Origin: Actinosynnema sp. ALI-1.44
Lineage (GTDB): Bacteria; Actinomycetota; Actinomycetes; Mycobacteriales; Pseudonocardiaceae
NCBI RefSeq assembly: GCF_001984155.1
Contig: NZ_MTQO01000040.1
Span: 124,001-188,000, forward strand
Direction: 5' to 3'
Length of the DNA stretch: 64,000 bases
Part shown: one piece after another, positions 16,442-25,950 of the stretch
Layout: each line of letters begins with the position of its first letter
Position numbering within the stretch: position 1 is the stretch's first letter
Made by a program: the position numbers and the translations under genes
Notes under the pieces: generated by a model
What the model was told of the DNA's origin: nothing
What the model saw: only the letters and a program-made list of their open reading frames with translations
Databases searched by the model: none

Positions 16442-18147
16442 CGGACCTGCTCGAACTGGATGGGGTCGAAGTCAGCTTCGGCCCCGTCCAAGCGGTTCGC
16501 TCGGTCAGCTACTCCGTCGCGGCGGGCGAAGTCGTCGCCGTGGTGGGGGAGTCCGGCTCGGGCAAGACAGTGACGGCCATGTCGTTGCTCGGCCTGCTGC
16601 CGTCGACCGCCAAGGTCTCCGGTCGTGCGTTGCTCGACGGCCGGAACCTGTACGACCTGCCGCCCGCGGACCTGCGCGAGGTCCGCGGCGGCGACGTCGG
16701 CATGGTGTTCCAGGAGCCGATGAGCGCGCTGAACCCGGTGTTCACCATCGGGGACCAGCTCGTCGAAGCGATCAGGGCGCACCAGGACGTGTCCGCGGCG
16801 GACGCGCGCACGCGCGCGACCGAACTGCTCCGCCTGGTCGGCCTGCCGGAGCCGGAGCGCCGGTTCCGGTCGTACCCGCACGAGCTGTCCGGCGGACAGC
16901 TGCAGCGGATCGTGATCGCGATGGCGGTCGCGAACGACCCGAAACTGCTGATCGCCGACGAGCCGACGACGGCACTGGACGTGACGGTCCAGGCGGAGAT
17001 CCTGGAGCTGTTGCGGGACCTGCGCGGTCGCCTGCGGACCGCGATCCTGCTGATCACCCACGACATGGGTGTCGTGGCGGACCTCGCCGACCGGGTCGTG
17101 GTGATGTACGACGGCCAGGTGGTCGAGCAGGGCACGGTGACCGAGATCTTCACCGCGCCCCGGGAGAAGTACACGCGGGAACTGCTCGGTTCGGTGATCT
17201 CGCTGGGATCCCGGGCGACGTCCGGTCTCGAACGAGCGCTTGCCTCGGACTTGGTGGTCCGCGAGAACCACCTGGCGGCGGCCGAGCACCCGGCGACGTC
17301 GTCGGTCCCGGACGTCCCGGCCGACCAGCCGGTGCTGAGCGTGGAAGACCTGTCGGTGGTCTACGGCGGCCGGTTCCGTGCGATCTCCGTGCGCGCGGCC
17401 GATCAGGTCAGCCTGCACATCGAGCCGGGCGAAGTACTCGGCCTGGTGGGCGAATCGGGATCGGGCAAGAGCACCGTGGCAGGCGCGGTCACCGGTTTGA
17501 TCAAGACGACCAGCGGTCGCGTGCGGATCAACGGCGAGGACATCGCCCGCGTACGCGGGCGTGCCGCGAAGGCGCTGCGCCGCCGGATCGGCGTGGTGTT
17601 CCAGGACCCGTTGTCGTCGCTGAACCCGCGCACCCCGGTCGGCGAGAGCGTGGCCGAGCCGATCACACTGCACAAGGTCCTCAGCGGCTCCGATGTGGAC
17701 AAACGAGTCGCCTCGTTGCTGGAATCCGTCCAACTGTCGGCAGATCTGCGAAACCGCTACCCGCACGAGCTGTCCGGCGGACAGCGGCAAAGGGTGTGCA
17801 TCGCCAGGGCGCTGGCGCTGAACCCCGACCTGCTCATCGCCGACGAGCCCACGTCCGCCTTGGACGTGTCGGTGCAGGCCAAGGTGCTGGAGCTGTTCCG
17901 CCAACTGCAGGAGGAACACGGCTTCGCGTGCCTGTTCATCAGCCACGACCTCGCGGTGATCGAACAACTCGCCGCCCGGGTGGCCGTCATGCACCGCGGG
18001 CACGTGGTGGAGCAGGGCCCGACGAACGGCGTCCTGGCCGAGCCGCTGCACCCGTACACGCAACGCCTGCTCGCCGCCGCGCCGGTCGCGGATCCGGAGG
18101 AGCAGCGCAGGCGCAGGGAGGCCTGGCGGCTGCTCGCTCCGTCGTGA
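16438..18147 (+). CDS. Fused dual ABC ATPase (DppD-DppF-like)
   Basis: Two complete nucleotide-binding domains are joined in one 569-residue chain. Each has Walker A (GESGSGKT at about residue 40, GESGSGKS at about 345), a signature motif (LSGGQLQRIVIAMA and LSGGQRQRVCIARA) and a Walker B (LLIADEPTTALDV and LLIADEPTSALDV). The C-terminal HPYTQRLLAAAP segment is typical of peptide-transporter ATPases. GTG 16438 overlaps the binding-protein stop as GTGA. The fusion replaces the separate D and F subunits found in most bacteria and energises the permease pair upstream. The 3' end abuts the convergent CU044_5270-type gene by 2 bp. Confidence 0.93.
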   Translation: MTDLLELDGVEVSFGPVQAVRSVSYSVAAGEVVAVVGESGSGKTVTAMSLLGLLPSTAKVSGRALLDGRNLYDLPPADLREVRGGDVGMVFQEPMSALNPVFTIGDQLVEAIRAHQDVSAADARTRATELLRLVGLPEPERRFRSYPHELSGGQLQRIVIAMAVANDPKLLIADEPTTALDVTVQAEILELLRDLRGRLRTAILLITHDMGVVADLADRVVVMYDGQVVEQGTVTEIFTAPREKYTRELLGSVISLGSRATSGLERALASDLVVRENHLAAAEHPATSSVPDVPADQPVLSVEDLSVVYGGRFRAISVRAADQVSLHIEPGEVLGLVGESGSGKSTVAGAVTGLIKTTSGRVRINGEDIARVRGRAAKALRRRIGVVFQDPLSSLNPRTPVGESVAEPITLHKVLSGSDVDKRVASLLESVQLSADLRNRYPHELSGGQRQRVCIARALALNPDLLIADEPTSALDVSVQAKVLELFRQLQEEHGFACLFISHDLAVIEQLAARVAVMHRGHVVEQGPTNGVLAEPLHPYTQRLLAAAPVADPEEQRRRREAWRLLAPS

Positions 18148-18149
18148 CC

Positions 18150-19316
18150 TCACCTGGTCGGCGGGGCACCGATCGCGTCGGCGACGCCCACGCTTTGGAC
18201 CTCGTCGTAGATGCGCTCTCCGGACTTGGCGCCGTCGACGTCCTTGAGCGCGGTCGTCAGCCTGCCGAGCACGGTGCCGTTCGCCGGGTCCAGCAGTAAC
18301 TCCTCGCGCAGTTGACCGTTGGCGTAGTCGATGCTCACCGAGATCGCGGGCCGCTTGTCGCTCGTCGTCGTGTTCGTGACGGCGAGGTAGGGGTGACGAC
18401 TCAAGGCTTCGAGAGTGGCGCGCCGCACAGCGGCCGGGTACCGGGCGTCGAGCAGTCCCCTTGCCGACCGGAAGAACTGCAACGGCGGGTCGGCGAGGGT
18501 GGCGGATTCGCCTGCCAGCAGCGTGTAGACCGCGAGCGGATCGGTCGGCGGTTTGACGAACCCGGTCGCCGTCCGGATGGTGCCTACCGTCCCCGGTGCG
18601 CAGATCTGGCTGTTGACGGGCACGAAGAAGCCGCAGCGGGCGCGGTTCTCACCGTCCGGCTGGATCAGTTTCGACTCGAAGAACGCCGCGTCCGCGCGGG
18701 CTTCCGGCTCGGTGCCGGTGATCCACTGCCGCTTTCCCGTTGTCTGGTTGCGCGACAGCCATTCCTGTTCCTGGTTCACGGGGATCCACGTTTCAGTGCG
18801 GTACTCGCCGCGGTACACGTACTTGGTGCCGCTGCGGCCCTCGGTGCTCTGCCGGTTCCACCCGTGGGTGGCGACGTAGCGGTACTGTCCGGGCCCCAGC
18901 GGCGTGTCGGTCACCCGCGTTGCCAGGTTGTTCAGGCTGTTCTGCGGTTGGTCCGGCATCGCGGGCATCGGGGCGTGCTGGCTGTCGGAGGTGGCGGGCG
19001 GCCTCGGCATCACGGAGCCGGGCTGTTGTGCGGGGCCGATGTCGTCACGCGTGGCTGTGCTGACCACCACGACAGCGCCGACGACGACCACGGCCACGGC
19101 TGCTGCCACGGCCGCGAATGGTGCGACCCGGCGGGGGGTGGGTTCCGCGGTCTGGTCCGGCGTGGCGATCTCATCCGCTCCGGCGGCGCGCATCAGCTGG
19201 GCACGGGCCTTGACCTGGGCGTGCTTGTTGATCGGTACGTCCTGGTACAGCAAGGCCATCGCTTCGTCGATTTCTCGGTCGGACCACATTTCGTGGACGT
19301 TCTCCTTGTCAGGCAC
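18150..19316 (-). CDS. CU044_5270-type membrane-anchored protein coupled to a sigma factor
   Basis: A cytoplasmic N-terminal region of about 70 residues (MWSDREIDEAMALLYQDVPINKH) is followed by one membrane helix (FAAVAAAVAVVVVGAVVVV). A long extracytoplasmic domain comes next, with GPGQYRYVATHGW and the ALSRHPYLAVTNTTTSDKRPAISVSI region. This architecture matches the CU044_5270 family found next to sigma factors, and an anti-sigma or signal-sensing role is inferred. GTG 19316 overlaps the sigma stop and has GGAGGA upstream. An ATG at 19289 is an alternative start. Confidence 0.85.
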   Translation of the reverse strand: MPDKENVHEMWSDREIDEAMALLYQDVPINKHAQVKARAQLMRAAGADEIATPDQTAEPTPRRVAPFAAVAAAVAVVVVGAVVVVSTATRDDIGPAQQPGSVMPRPPATSDSQHAPMPAMPDQPQNSLNNLATRVTDTPLGPGQYRYVATHGWNRQSTEGRSGTKYVYRGEYRTETWIPVNQEQEWLSRNQTTGKRQWITGTEPEARADAAFFESKLIQPDGENRARCGFFVPVNSQICAPGTVGTIRTATGFVKPPTDPLAVYTLLAGESATLADPPLQFFRSARGLLDARYPAAVRRATLEALSRHPYLAVTNTTTSDKRPAISVSIDYANGQLREELLLDPANGTVLGRLTTALKDVDGAKSGERIYDEVQSVGVADAIGAPPTR

Positions 19317-19908
19317 GGTTGTCCTCCTCTCCAGCGGTGGTGGCGCGCAGCTGTTTGCGCACCCTGTGCAGACGGGACCGCACGGTGCCGACCGGGATGC
19401 CCAGCGCCTCGGCGACCTCACCCGTGTTCAACCCGGCCAGGGAGATCAGCAGCAGGACGTCACGGTCGGCAGGCGACAGTTTCGCCAGTGCCGTGGCGAG
19501 CCGCCGGGCCGCGCTCTGGGCGTCCACCCGGTCGGCGACCATGCCGTCGTGGGCGGAGCCCGAGATCGCGCGTTCGCTGGCGGCCCGTGCTGTCAGCGCC
19601 AACGCCCGCAGTTCCGCGCGTACGTGCTCACGGATCAGGTTCGTGGCGATGCCGTACAGCCACGTCCGGACGGCCGCCCTGGCGGGGTCGTAGCTGCGCC
19701 TGCGGCGCAGTGCGATCAGGAAGGTCTCGCTGAGCAGGTCGTCCGCTGTGGCCCCGCCGACACGCCTGGTCAGGTACCGGTGCAGCGCTTCGGCGTACCG
19801 GTCGAACAGCCACCCGAAGGTCCCGGCGGCGTCGGGGCCGCCGAGGTCCGGGCGGTCGCGGTCGTGCGGCGGGTCGCCCTCGTCCGGCCGCCCGAATGGG
19901 TCAGTCAT
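19309..19908 (-). CDS. Sigma-70 family RNA polymerase sigma factor (ECF-like)
   Basis: Region 2 is visible as LFDRYAEALHRYLTRRVGGATADDLLSETFLIALRR with WLYGIATNLIREHVR. Region 4 is LSPADRDVLLLISLAGLNTGEVAEALGIPVGTVRSRLHRVRKQL. ATG 19908 is preferred because GAGG lies about 5 bases upstream, and a GTG at 19917 would add three residues. The downstream membrane-anchored gene overlaps by 8 bp and is its likely regulator. There is no zinc-binding anti-sigma motif nearby. Confidence 0.92.
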   Translation of the reverse strand: MTDPFGRPDEGDPPHDRDRPDLGGPDAAGTFGWLFDRYAEALHRYLTRRVGGATADDLLSETFLIALRRRRSYDPARAAVRTWLYGIATNLIREHVRAELRALALTARAASERAISGSAHDGMVADRVDAQSAARRLATALAKLSPADRDVLLLISLAGLNTGEVAEALGIPVGTVRSRLHRVRKQLRATTAGEEDNRA

Positions 19909-20022
19909 CGTCCTCACACCCCTGTGATTGGCAGAAGTGGCCGATCGCGTTCACGGCCCCGGTTGGCGAAGACCGGCTTTCGGGGCTGGACTTGACCTTG
20001 TGGTGGGCGTAGGACGGCCCTC

Positions 20023-21414
20023 ATGGGCACGAGAAGAACGTTCCTCTCCGCATCGATCGCGGCGGCCGCGTTGACCGGTACCGGTGTTCCAGCGGGTGCC
20101 GAGCAGGTTGGCGACCGCGGCCCCGGCAAGCCGGTCCGGCCGCAGCAGCCGGACGCCGAACTCAGGGCGATCCTACGGCAGGTCGACGAACGCCGGATCG
20201 AGGCGATCGTCCGCAAACTCGCCTCGTTCGGCACGAGGCACACACTGTCCGCACAGGACGATCCGGCCCGCGGCATCGGCGCCGCCCGCGACTGGATCCT
20301 CCAGGAGATGAGCAAGTCGGCCAACGAGAACATGAAGGTCGAACTGCAGTCCTACATCCAGCAGCCGGTGCCGCCGCGTGTCCCGGAACCGGTCCGGATC
20401 ACCAACGTCGTGGCGACACTGCGCGGATCCACCGCGCCGGAACGGATCTACGTGGTCTCCGGGCACTACGACTCGCGGTGCACGGATCCCAACGACTTCA
20501 CCAAGGACGCGCCCGGCGCGAACGACGACGCGTCGGGAGTGGCCGTGGCGATGGAGTTGGCGCGGATCATGGCGAGGCGCAGGCCGGAGGCGACGATCGT
20601 GTTCGCCGCGGTGGCGGGCGAGGAGCAGGGCCTGCACGGCGCGCGCCACATGGCGACACAGTTCAAGGCCGCCAACGCGGACGTACAAGCCATGTTCACC
20701 AACGACATCGTCGGCAGCAGCACGGCCGACGACGGAACCCGCGATCCCAGGACGATCAGGCTCTTCGCCGAGGGCGTGCCGACGGCGGAAACCCCCGCGG
20801 AAGCCAACATCCGCAGGTCGGTGGGCGGCGAGAACGACTCGACCGCACGTCAGCTGTCCCGGTTCGTGCGGAGCGTCGCGGTGAACGACGCGACCGGGAT
20901 GAACGTACGTGTGATCTACCGCAGGGACAGGTACCTGCGCGGCGGCGACCACATCCCGTTCCTGGAGCAGGCCTACCCAGCGGCGCGGTTCACCGAGCCG
21001 AACGAGAACTTCGCGCACCAGCACCAGGACGTGCGCGTGGAGAACGGCGTGCAGTTCGGCGACCTGCCGGAGTTCTGCGACTTCTCCTTCATCGCGAGGG
21101 TGGCCAAGGTCAACGCGGCGACCCTGTGGTCGCTGGCGACCGCCCCGGGAACACCGAAAGCCGTGCGGGTCAACACAGCCGCGTTGACCAACGAAACGGA
21201 TCTGCTGTGGCAGCGCGGAACCGAGCCGGACCTCGCGGGCTACGAGGTCGTCTGGCGGGAGACCACGGACAACGACTGGACCCACTACATCGACGTCGGG
21301 AACACCACCACGGCGAAGATCGACCTGTCCAAGGACAACGTCTTCTTCGGCGTCCGCGCCTACGACAAGGCAGGACACCGCAGCCCGGTGGCGTTCCCGA
21401 CCCCGCAGTCCTGA
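20023..21414 (+). CDS. Tat-exported M28-family metallopeptidase with C-terminal FnIII-like domain
   Basis: The N-terminus TRRTFLSASIAAAALTG is a twin-arginine signal. Zinc ligands fit an M28 aminopeptidase: His in VSGHYDSR, the bridging Asp in APGANDDASGVA, Glu-Glu in VAGEEQGLHGARH, Asp in TNDIVG and a late His in FAHQHQDVR. The last 90 residues (NETDLLWQRGTEPDLAGYEVVW...FGVRAYDKAGHRSPV) look like a fibronectin III module. It is inferred to be an exported aminopeptidase that could supply the peptide importer upstream. It is divergent from the sigma factor operon. Confidence 0.9.
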   Translation: MGTRRTFLSASIAAAALTGTGVPAGAEQVGDRGPGKPVRPQQPDAELRAILRQVDERRIEAIVRKLASFGTRHTLSAQDDPARGIGAARDWILQEMSKSANENMKVELQSYIQQPVPPRVPEPVRITNVVATLRGSTAPERIYVVSGHYDSRCTDPNDFTKDAPGANDDASGVAVAMELARIMARRRPEATIVFAAVAGEEQGLHGARHMATQFKAANADVQAMFTNDIVGSSTADDGTRDPRTIRLFAEGVPTAETPAEANIRRSVGGENDSTARQLSRFVRSVAVNDATGMNVRVIYRRDRYLRGGDHIPFLEQAYPAARFTEPNENFAHQHQDVRVENGVQFGDLPEFCDFSFIARVAKVNAATLWSLATAPGTPKAVRVNTAALTNETDLLWQRGTEPDLAGYEVVWRETTDNDWTHYIDVGNTTTAKIDLSKDNVFFGVRAYDKAGHRSPVAFPTPQS

Positions 21415-21494
21415 GAGCCGGGATCGGACATATGAAACGCGGCCCAGTGGCCCACCTCGTCACCCCTAGGGCAGCGGTCCGGTGAACACCGGCG

Positions 21495-24476
21495 TCAGAC
21501 ACTCCGGTACCAGGCGGAAGGGTGCTGGATGGACTCCGTCCGGTCCGCCGGAATGCTGGGGGCCGCAGGGATCTCCGTCAGTCGTTCCCTGATGTCGGTG
21601 GCCGCCCGCTGGTTGCCGATCGCTTCGAACGAGCTCAGCGCCAGCGCCCACAGCTCCGCCGCTTCCTCGTGCCGGGCCTGCCCGTGCAGCAGTTCGGCGA
21701 GCACCCGCTGTGCCTTCGCCTGCCCGCTGATGTCATGCGAACTCCGGTAGTACGTCAACGCGCGACGCGCACACAGCTCGGCGTCTGCGGTGTTGCCCAT
21801 GTTCACGTGCACATGGGCGAGGGTCAGGTGGATGGTGCCCATCTGGTTCGAGTCGGAGTTCTCATGGATCCGCAGTGCGCGTTCACAGCAGGCCTTCGCT
21901 TCGGTCAACTCACCGCGTTCCAGGTGGATCTCCGCCAGTTCGGTGAACGCACACCCCTTTGTGTGGTCGGCACCGAGTTGCTCGGCGAGCCGCAACGCGG
22001 CCCGCGCGTACGTGGTCGCCTCGGTGAGGTTGCCCATCCTGCGATAGGACTGAGCGAGCCGGTACAGCGTGACGGCCTCCTCACCGGTGGACCGCAACTG
22101 GCGGAAGGTACGCAGTACGGAGAGTTGGATCTCGACGGCACGGCCCGCGTCACCTTGTTCGAGTGCCAGCCTGCCGACCTTCAGATCGGTGACCGCGATC
22201 CCGATCGGGTCGTCGATGTGCTCGAACATCGCCCGTGCCTTGACCAGGCTGTCGCGCGCGGCTTCGAACTCGCGGGCCGCCAGCTGGTGGAAACCCAGAT
22301 TTCCCCATGCGCAGGCCTCCTCGTAGACGTCGCCTGCCAGCCGGCCGGACTGGATCGACATCCGCAGTCCGGCAATGGCGTCATCCCGGTGCCCGAGCCG
22401 TTGGAAGATCTCGCCGACCATGCTGGGCATCTTCATCACGAACTCGTGCAGTCCATTGTCGGACGCGTAGCCCATGACCGCGTTGATGTTCGCTCGTTCT
22501 CTCGCCACCCAACGCATCGCGCTGTCCGGGTCGGCGAACTCTACAGGGACGACACCAACCGAGGGTGGCGCGATGGCGACCGGGACCCGGTTCGGGGCGG
22601 TGACGCGGTCGGCGTTCTGGCTGCTCGTGAGGTAGAAGTCGAGCAGGCGCCGCACCGCGGCTTGTCTTTCGTCGGAAGCCGCGGCGAGTTCCCTCGCGTA
22701 CCTGCGGAGCAGGTCGTGCAGCCGGTAGCGGGTGAGCGACTCAGGCTGGCTGAGCATGTGGAAGTCGACCAGAGCCTCCAGCTTGCGCTGAACGTCCTTG
22801 CGGTCCTGTGCTGCCAGCGACGCGGCCAGATCGATGCTGACATCGGGCCCGGGGTGGGTGCCGAGCAGGCGGAACAGGCGTTGCTCGGCCGGACTCATGG
22901 CGTGGTACGACCAGCCCAGCGCCGCGCGGACACTGCTTTCGGGACCACGGCCGCCCAGGCCGAGCATCGTGTGCTCGTCCCGCAGTTCGTCGGCGAACTC
23001 GGCCAGCGCCACGCCGGGTCTGCTTCGTGTCCGCTCGATCACGATCTTGAGGATGAGCGCGTTGCCGCCGCACAACGCCACGAGATCGCTCGCCGCCGCG
23101 GCCTCGGCTGACGCACGCTGACCGACCCATTTCGCCAGCCACGCCTTGCCTTCGGTGTACGTCAGCGGCTGGACCGGCACGGTCGACGCGCCGCGACGCA
23201 CCAGATCCGGCAACCGCGACCGGCTTGTCACCAGCACTGTGCAGTTGCTCAGGCAGTCGAGCAGGTGACGGATCTGGTCGTGGTCGCGGACGTTGTCGAG
23301 CACCACGAGCGCGCGTTGTCCGCTGAGCAGGCCGCGCAATCTGGCTTTCCGCGCCGACAGCGGCGACACCGACTCGGCCGTGACACCCAGCGCGGTGAGG
23401 AAGTCGTTGACCACATCGGACTCGTGCGCCACCGGACCTTCGCCGAACCCGTTCAGGTCGTGGTAGAGCCTGCCGCACTGGTACCGGCTCGCCGCGAGGT
23501 GCGCCCAGTGCACGGCCAGCGCTGTCTTGCCGACACCCGGGTCGCCGGCCAGCACCGCGATGGTCGCGGCCGGTCGGCCGGTGGCGTCCACAGTGATCCT
23601 GTCCAGGTGCTGGAGCAGCGTTTCCCGTCCGGTGAAGTCCGTGACGTCATGGGGGAGCAGGTGCGGGACTTCCGCGGCCCGCGGCGGTGGCACGCGTGCG
23701 GAAACGGTGACTCGGTGCTCGTGGTGACGGGCGCGCAGTTCGTTCTGGAACCGGGTGAGCTCGTCGGCTTCGTCGAGGCTGCCATCGTCCCTGAGCCGTT
23801 TGCGCTGGTCCAGGTAGTAGCTGTGTGCCTCATGGAACCGGTGCGCGCCGTGCTGTGCGGCGAGCCGGTGCTTGACCATGGTCAGGGACTGCCTGAGCTC
23901 GACCGGCAGGTCCGCGAGCCTGCGGAGGACCTGCCCGTGTTCGCCGAGTGCGCCCAGGCTCGTGAACAACGCGCTGTGTGCGGGGACGAGGCTTTCGGAC
24001 ACGACCATCTGGCGCCAGTTGGCTGCCCGGTCGCCGTGCAGATCGGGCACCGGCGTGCCCGTCCAGAGGTCGTCGATCGCGGATGCCAGCTCTCGCACGG
24101 CACTGGCGTGGTCGCCGTCCCGCGCCGCCGCCCTGGCCGTGTCCACTCGCCTGCCGAACTCGTGGAAGTCGATCTCTTCCCGGTCGACGTCGAGTTGGTA
24201 GCTGCCGTCGCGATACCGGATTCGCGGTGGGGCGTCCATCCGCTCGAGCGCGTGCACGATCCGTTTGCGGTAGGTGACAAGGGCTCCTGCCGGATCATCG
24301 GGTGCCTTGCCGACAGGCCACATCCAGTCGGTCAGTTCCGCGACCGGGACCGGCCGGCGTGCCCGTAGCAGCAGGACCGAGAGCATCCCCCTCGGCTTGG
24401 ACTGCGCCCACTCCTGCTCGAAGCGACCTCGAATGCGCAGGGCTGGAGCGCCCAATATCCTGTAATTGATCTCCAC
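21495..24476 (-). CDS. SARP/AfsR-type regulator (BTAD, NB-ARC, TPR)
   Basis: This 993-residue regulator has an N-terminal winged-helix DNA-binding domain (MEINYRILGAPALRIRG...LVTYRKRIVHALE). A BTAD helical domain follows (YHxx-type EEIDFHEFGRRVDTARAA). An NB-ARC ATPase has Walker A AGDPGVGKTALAVHWAH near residue 312 and LVVLDNVRDHDQ. At least six TPR-like repeats cover the C-terminal third. It starts at GTG 24476 with AGGGGAAG upstream. It is divergent from the nucleotide-sugar dehydrogenase cassette, which it may control. SARPs usually activate secondary-metabolism genes. Confidence 0.92.
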   Translation of the reverse strand: MEINYRILGAPALRIRGRFEQEWAQSKPRGMLSVLLLRARRPVPVAELTDWMWPVGKAPDDPAGALVTYRKRIVHALERMDAPPRIRYRDGSYQLDVDREEIDFHEFGRRVDTARAAARDGDHASAVRELASAIDDLWTGTPVPDLHGDRAANWRQMVVSESLVPAHSALFTSLGALGEHGQVLRRLADLPVELRQSLTMVKHRLAAQHGAHRFHEAHSYYLDQRKRLRDDGSLDEADELTRFQNELRARHHEHRVTVSARVPPPRAAEVPHLLPHDVTDFTGRETLLQHLDRITVDATGRPAATIAVLAGDPGVGKTALAVHWAHLAASRYQCGRLYHDLNGFGEGPVAHESDVVNDFLTALGVTAESVSPLSARKARLRGLLSGQRALVVLDNVRDHDQIRHLLDCLSNCTVLVTSRSRLPDLVRRGASTVPVQPLTYTEGKAWLAKWVGQRASAEAAAASDLVALCGGNALILKIVIERTRSRPGVALAEFADELRDEHTMLGLGGRGPESSVRAALGWSYHAMSPAEQRLFRLLGTHPGPDVSIDLAASLAAQDRKDVQRKLEALVDFHMLSQPESLTRYRLHDLLRRYARELAAASDERQAAVRRLLDFYLTSSQNADRVTAPNRVPVAIAPPSVGVVPVEFADPDSAMRWVARERANINAVMGYASDNGLHEFVMKMPSMVGEIFQRLGHRDDAIAGLRMSIQSGRLAGDVYEEACAWGNLGFHQLAAREFEAARDSLVKARAMFEHIDDPIGIAVTDLKVGRLALEQGDAGRAVEIQLSVLRTFRQLRSTGEEAVTLYRLAQSYRRMGNLTEATTYARAALRLAEQLGADHTKGCAFTELAEIHLERGELTEAKACCERALRIHENSDSNQMGTIHLTLAHVHVNMGNTADAELCARRALTYYRSSHDISGQAKAQRVLAELLHGQARHEEAAELWALALSSFEAIGNQRAATDIRERLTEIPAAPSIPADRTESIQHPSAWYRSV

Positions 24477-24780
24477 CAGCGCTTCCCCTCGCTGGTCGGG
24501 CCATCGGACAATTGTTCATTCTGCCCATATTCGTCGGGCCGCCACCAGACGGCCTTCGGATCCGAAATCCCGTCGTTATGTGCCATTCGGATGACCTGAT
24601 CGATGACGTCTGTTTGTCCCACAGGTGTCCACAGCGTCCACCGATCCTACGTTCTGATCGCGATTCACGGCGCTGGCCTGCGGTTTCCGAGAATTGTCTT
24701 GATCGTGTCAGTCGGATGACCCGGGACACCTCGCAGTCTGGGTGCGTACCGGGAGGTTCCCGGTGTACGAGGAGGGCCAA
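24477..24780. promoter_or_regulatory. Divergent promoter region with inverted repeat
   Basis: This 304-bp gap separates the SARP and dehydrogenase genes. ACCGGGA (24748-24754) and TCCCGGT (24758-24764) form a perfect 7-bp inverted repeat with a 3-base spacer directly ahead of the GGAGGG ribosome-binding site. TCGGATGACC occurs twice (around 24587 and 24713) as a direct repeat, the kind of element SARPs bind. The AT content is higher than in the flanking genes. No coding sequence is supported here. Confidence 0.4.
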
Positions 24781-25950
24781 GTGGAATCCGATGTGGTTGT
24801 GGTTGGAATGGGGTATACCGGGCTGCCCATGGCAGTCGCGGCCGCACGCCGCGGTTTGCGGGTCGTCGGTGTGGACTCCAGCGCGGCACGGGTGGCCGAG
24901 ATCGTCGCGGGTGAACCCGGCTGTGGGCGGACGACCGTCGCCGAGGTCGAACTCGCCGCGCTGTTGTCGGGGCCGCTGTGTGTGCGGACAGGCGACATCC
25001 CGCACGCGCCGGTGTACGTGCTGTGCGTGCCGAGCAGGGATCTGGCGGTCGCGGTCGACTCGATCTCACCCCTGCTGCGCGCGGGAGATCTCGTGATCGT
25101 GCAGTCCACGTGTCCGCCTGGGATGATCGAGGACTTCGTTGTTTCCCGAATATCCGGGAGTGTCGATGGTGAAGTTCACATCGTTCATTCACCGGTTCGT
25201 ATCAACCCTGGACCTGATCATACTACTTCCGCGCTACGCACTGTTGCCGGTCTTACCCCAGACGCGCTCGGCAAAGGGCTTCGATTTTTGCGGCAATTGG
25301 GTGAAGAGGTGATTCCGGTGAGCTCCGTCCGGGTCGCCGAATTGACCAAAGTCTTCGAGAACACGTTCCGGCTCGTCAACATTTCGCTGGTGAATGAGTT
25401 GGCCGCGCTGTGCGGCGTGTCCGGTATCGACGTCATGGAAGTGCTGGCGGCCGCCAGGACCAAACCATACGGTTTTCTCGCCCACACCCCCGGACCCGGT
25501 GCCGGTGGCGACTGCGTACCGGTCTGCGCGGAGTTCTTCGCCGCCGCTGCTCGTCGTCATGGTGCGCCCGCCAGGACGGTGGAGGCGGCGATCGAGGTGA
25601 ACGACGCCGTCCCGCGATCGATCCTGCGCAGGATTCCCGTTCGCGGCAGGCGGGTCGTGATCGCGGGCGTGACCTACAAGCCCGGCGTCGCGGACGTGCG
25701 GAGGTCCGCGGCAGTCCGCCTGCTCGAGGAGATCAGGACGGAGACCGAAGTGTCCTATCACGACCCGTTCGTGCCCTGGCTCCGGTTGTCCGACGGTACC
25801 GAACTGCGCAGCACGCCGCCGTCGCCGGACGTCGCGGACCTCGTCCTGGTGGTCACCAGGCACAGCGGGATGAATGTGGCCGGGTTCGCGGCACCGGTCA
25901 TCGACTGTTCCAGCGGCGTTCCATCCACTGTGGAGGTTTCGGATGTCTGA
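24781..25950 (+). CDS. Nucleotide-sugar (UDP-glucose/UDP-GlcNAc type) 6-dehydrogenase
   Basis: This 389-residue enzyme has an N-terminal Rossmann motif VVVVGMGYTGLPMAVAAA. The middle domain carries the catalytic Lys segment ELTKVFENTFRLVNISLVNELA. The catalytic Cys is in PGPGAGGDCVPVC, and a C-terminal NAD-type domain follows (VVIAGVTYKPGVADVRRS). The family oxidises the C6 of UDP-sugars to uronic acids. The Cys loop resembles the UDP-GlcNAc/ManNAc group more than UDP-glucose dehydrogenases. GTG 24781 has GGAGGG 6 bases upstream. The next gene overlaps by 8 bp. Confidence 0.9.
   Translation: MESDVVVVGMGYTGLPMAVAAARRGLRVVGVDSSAARVAEIVAGEPGCGRTTVAEVELAALLSGPLCVRTGDIPHAPVYVLCVPSRDLAVAVDSISPLLRAGDLVIVQSTCPPGMIEDFVVSRISGSVDGEVHIVHSPVRINPGPDHTTSALRTVAGLTPDALGKGLRFLRQLGEEVIPVSSVRVAELTKVFENTFRLVNISLVNELAALCGVSGIDVMEVLAAARTKPYGFLAHTPGPGAGGDCVPVCAEFFAAAARRHGAPARTVEAAIEVNDAVPRSILRRIPVRGRRVVIAGVTYKPGVADVRRSAAVRLLEEIRTETEVSYHDPFVPWLRLSDGTELRSTPPSPDVADLVLVVTRHSGMNVAGFAAPVIDCSSGVPSTVEVSDV

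Noticed and set aside
16435-18153. Long minus-strand frame opposite the fused ABC ATPase
   Set aside because: Same cause. The plus strand has two complete ATPase domains.
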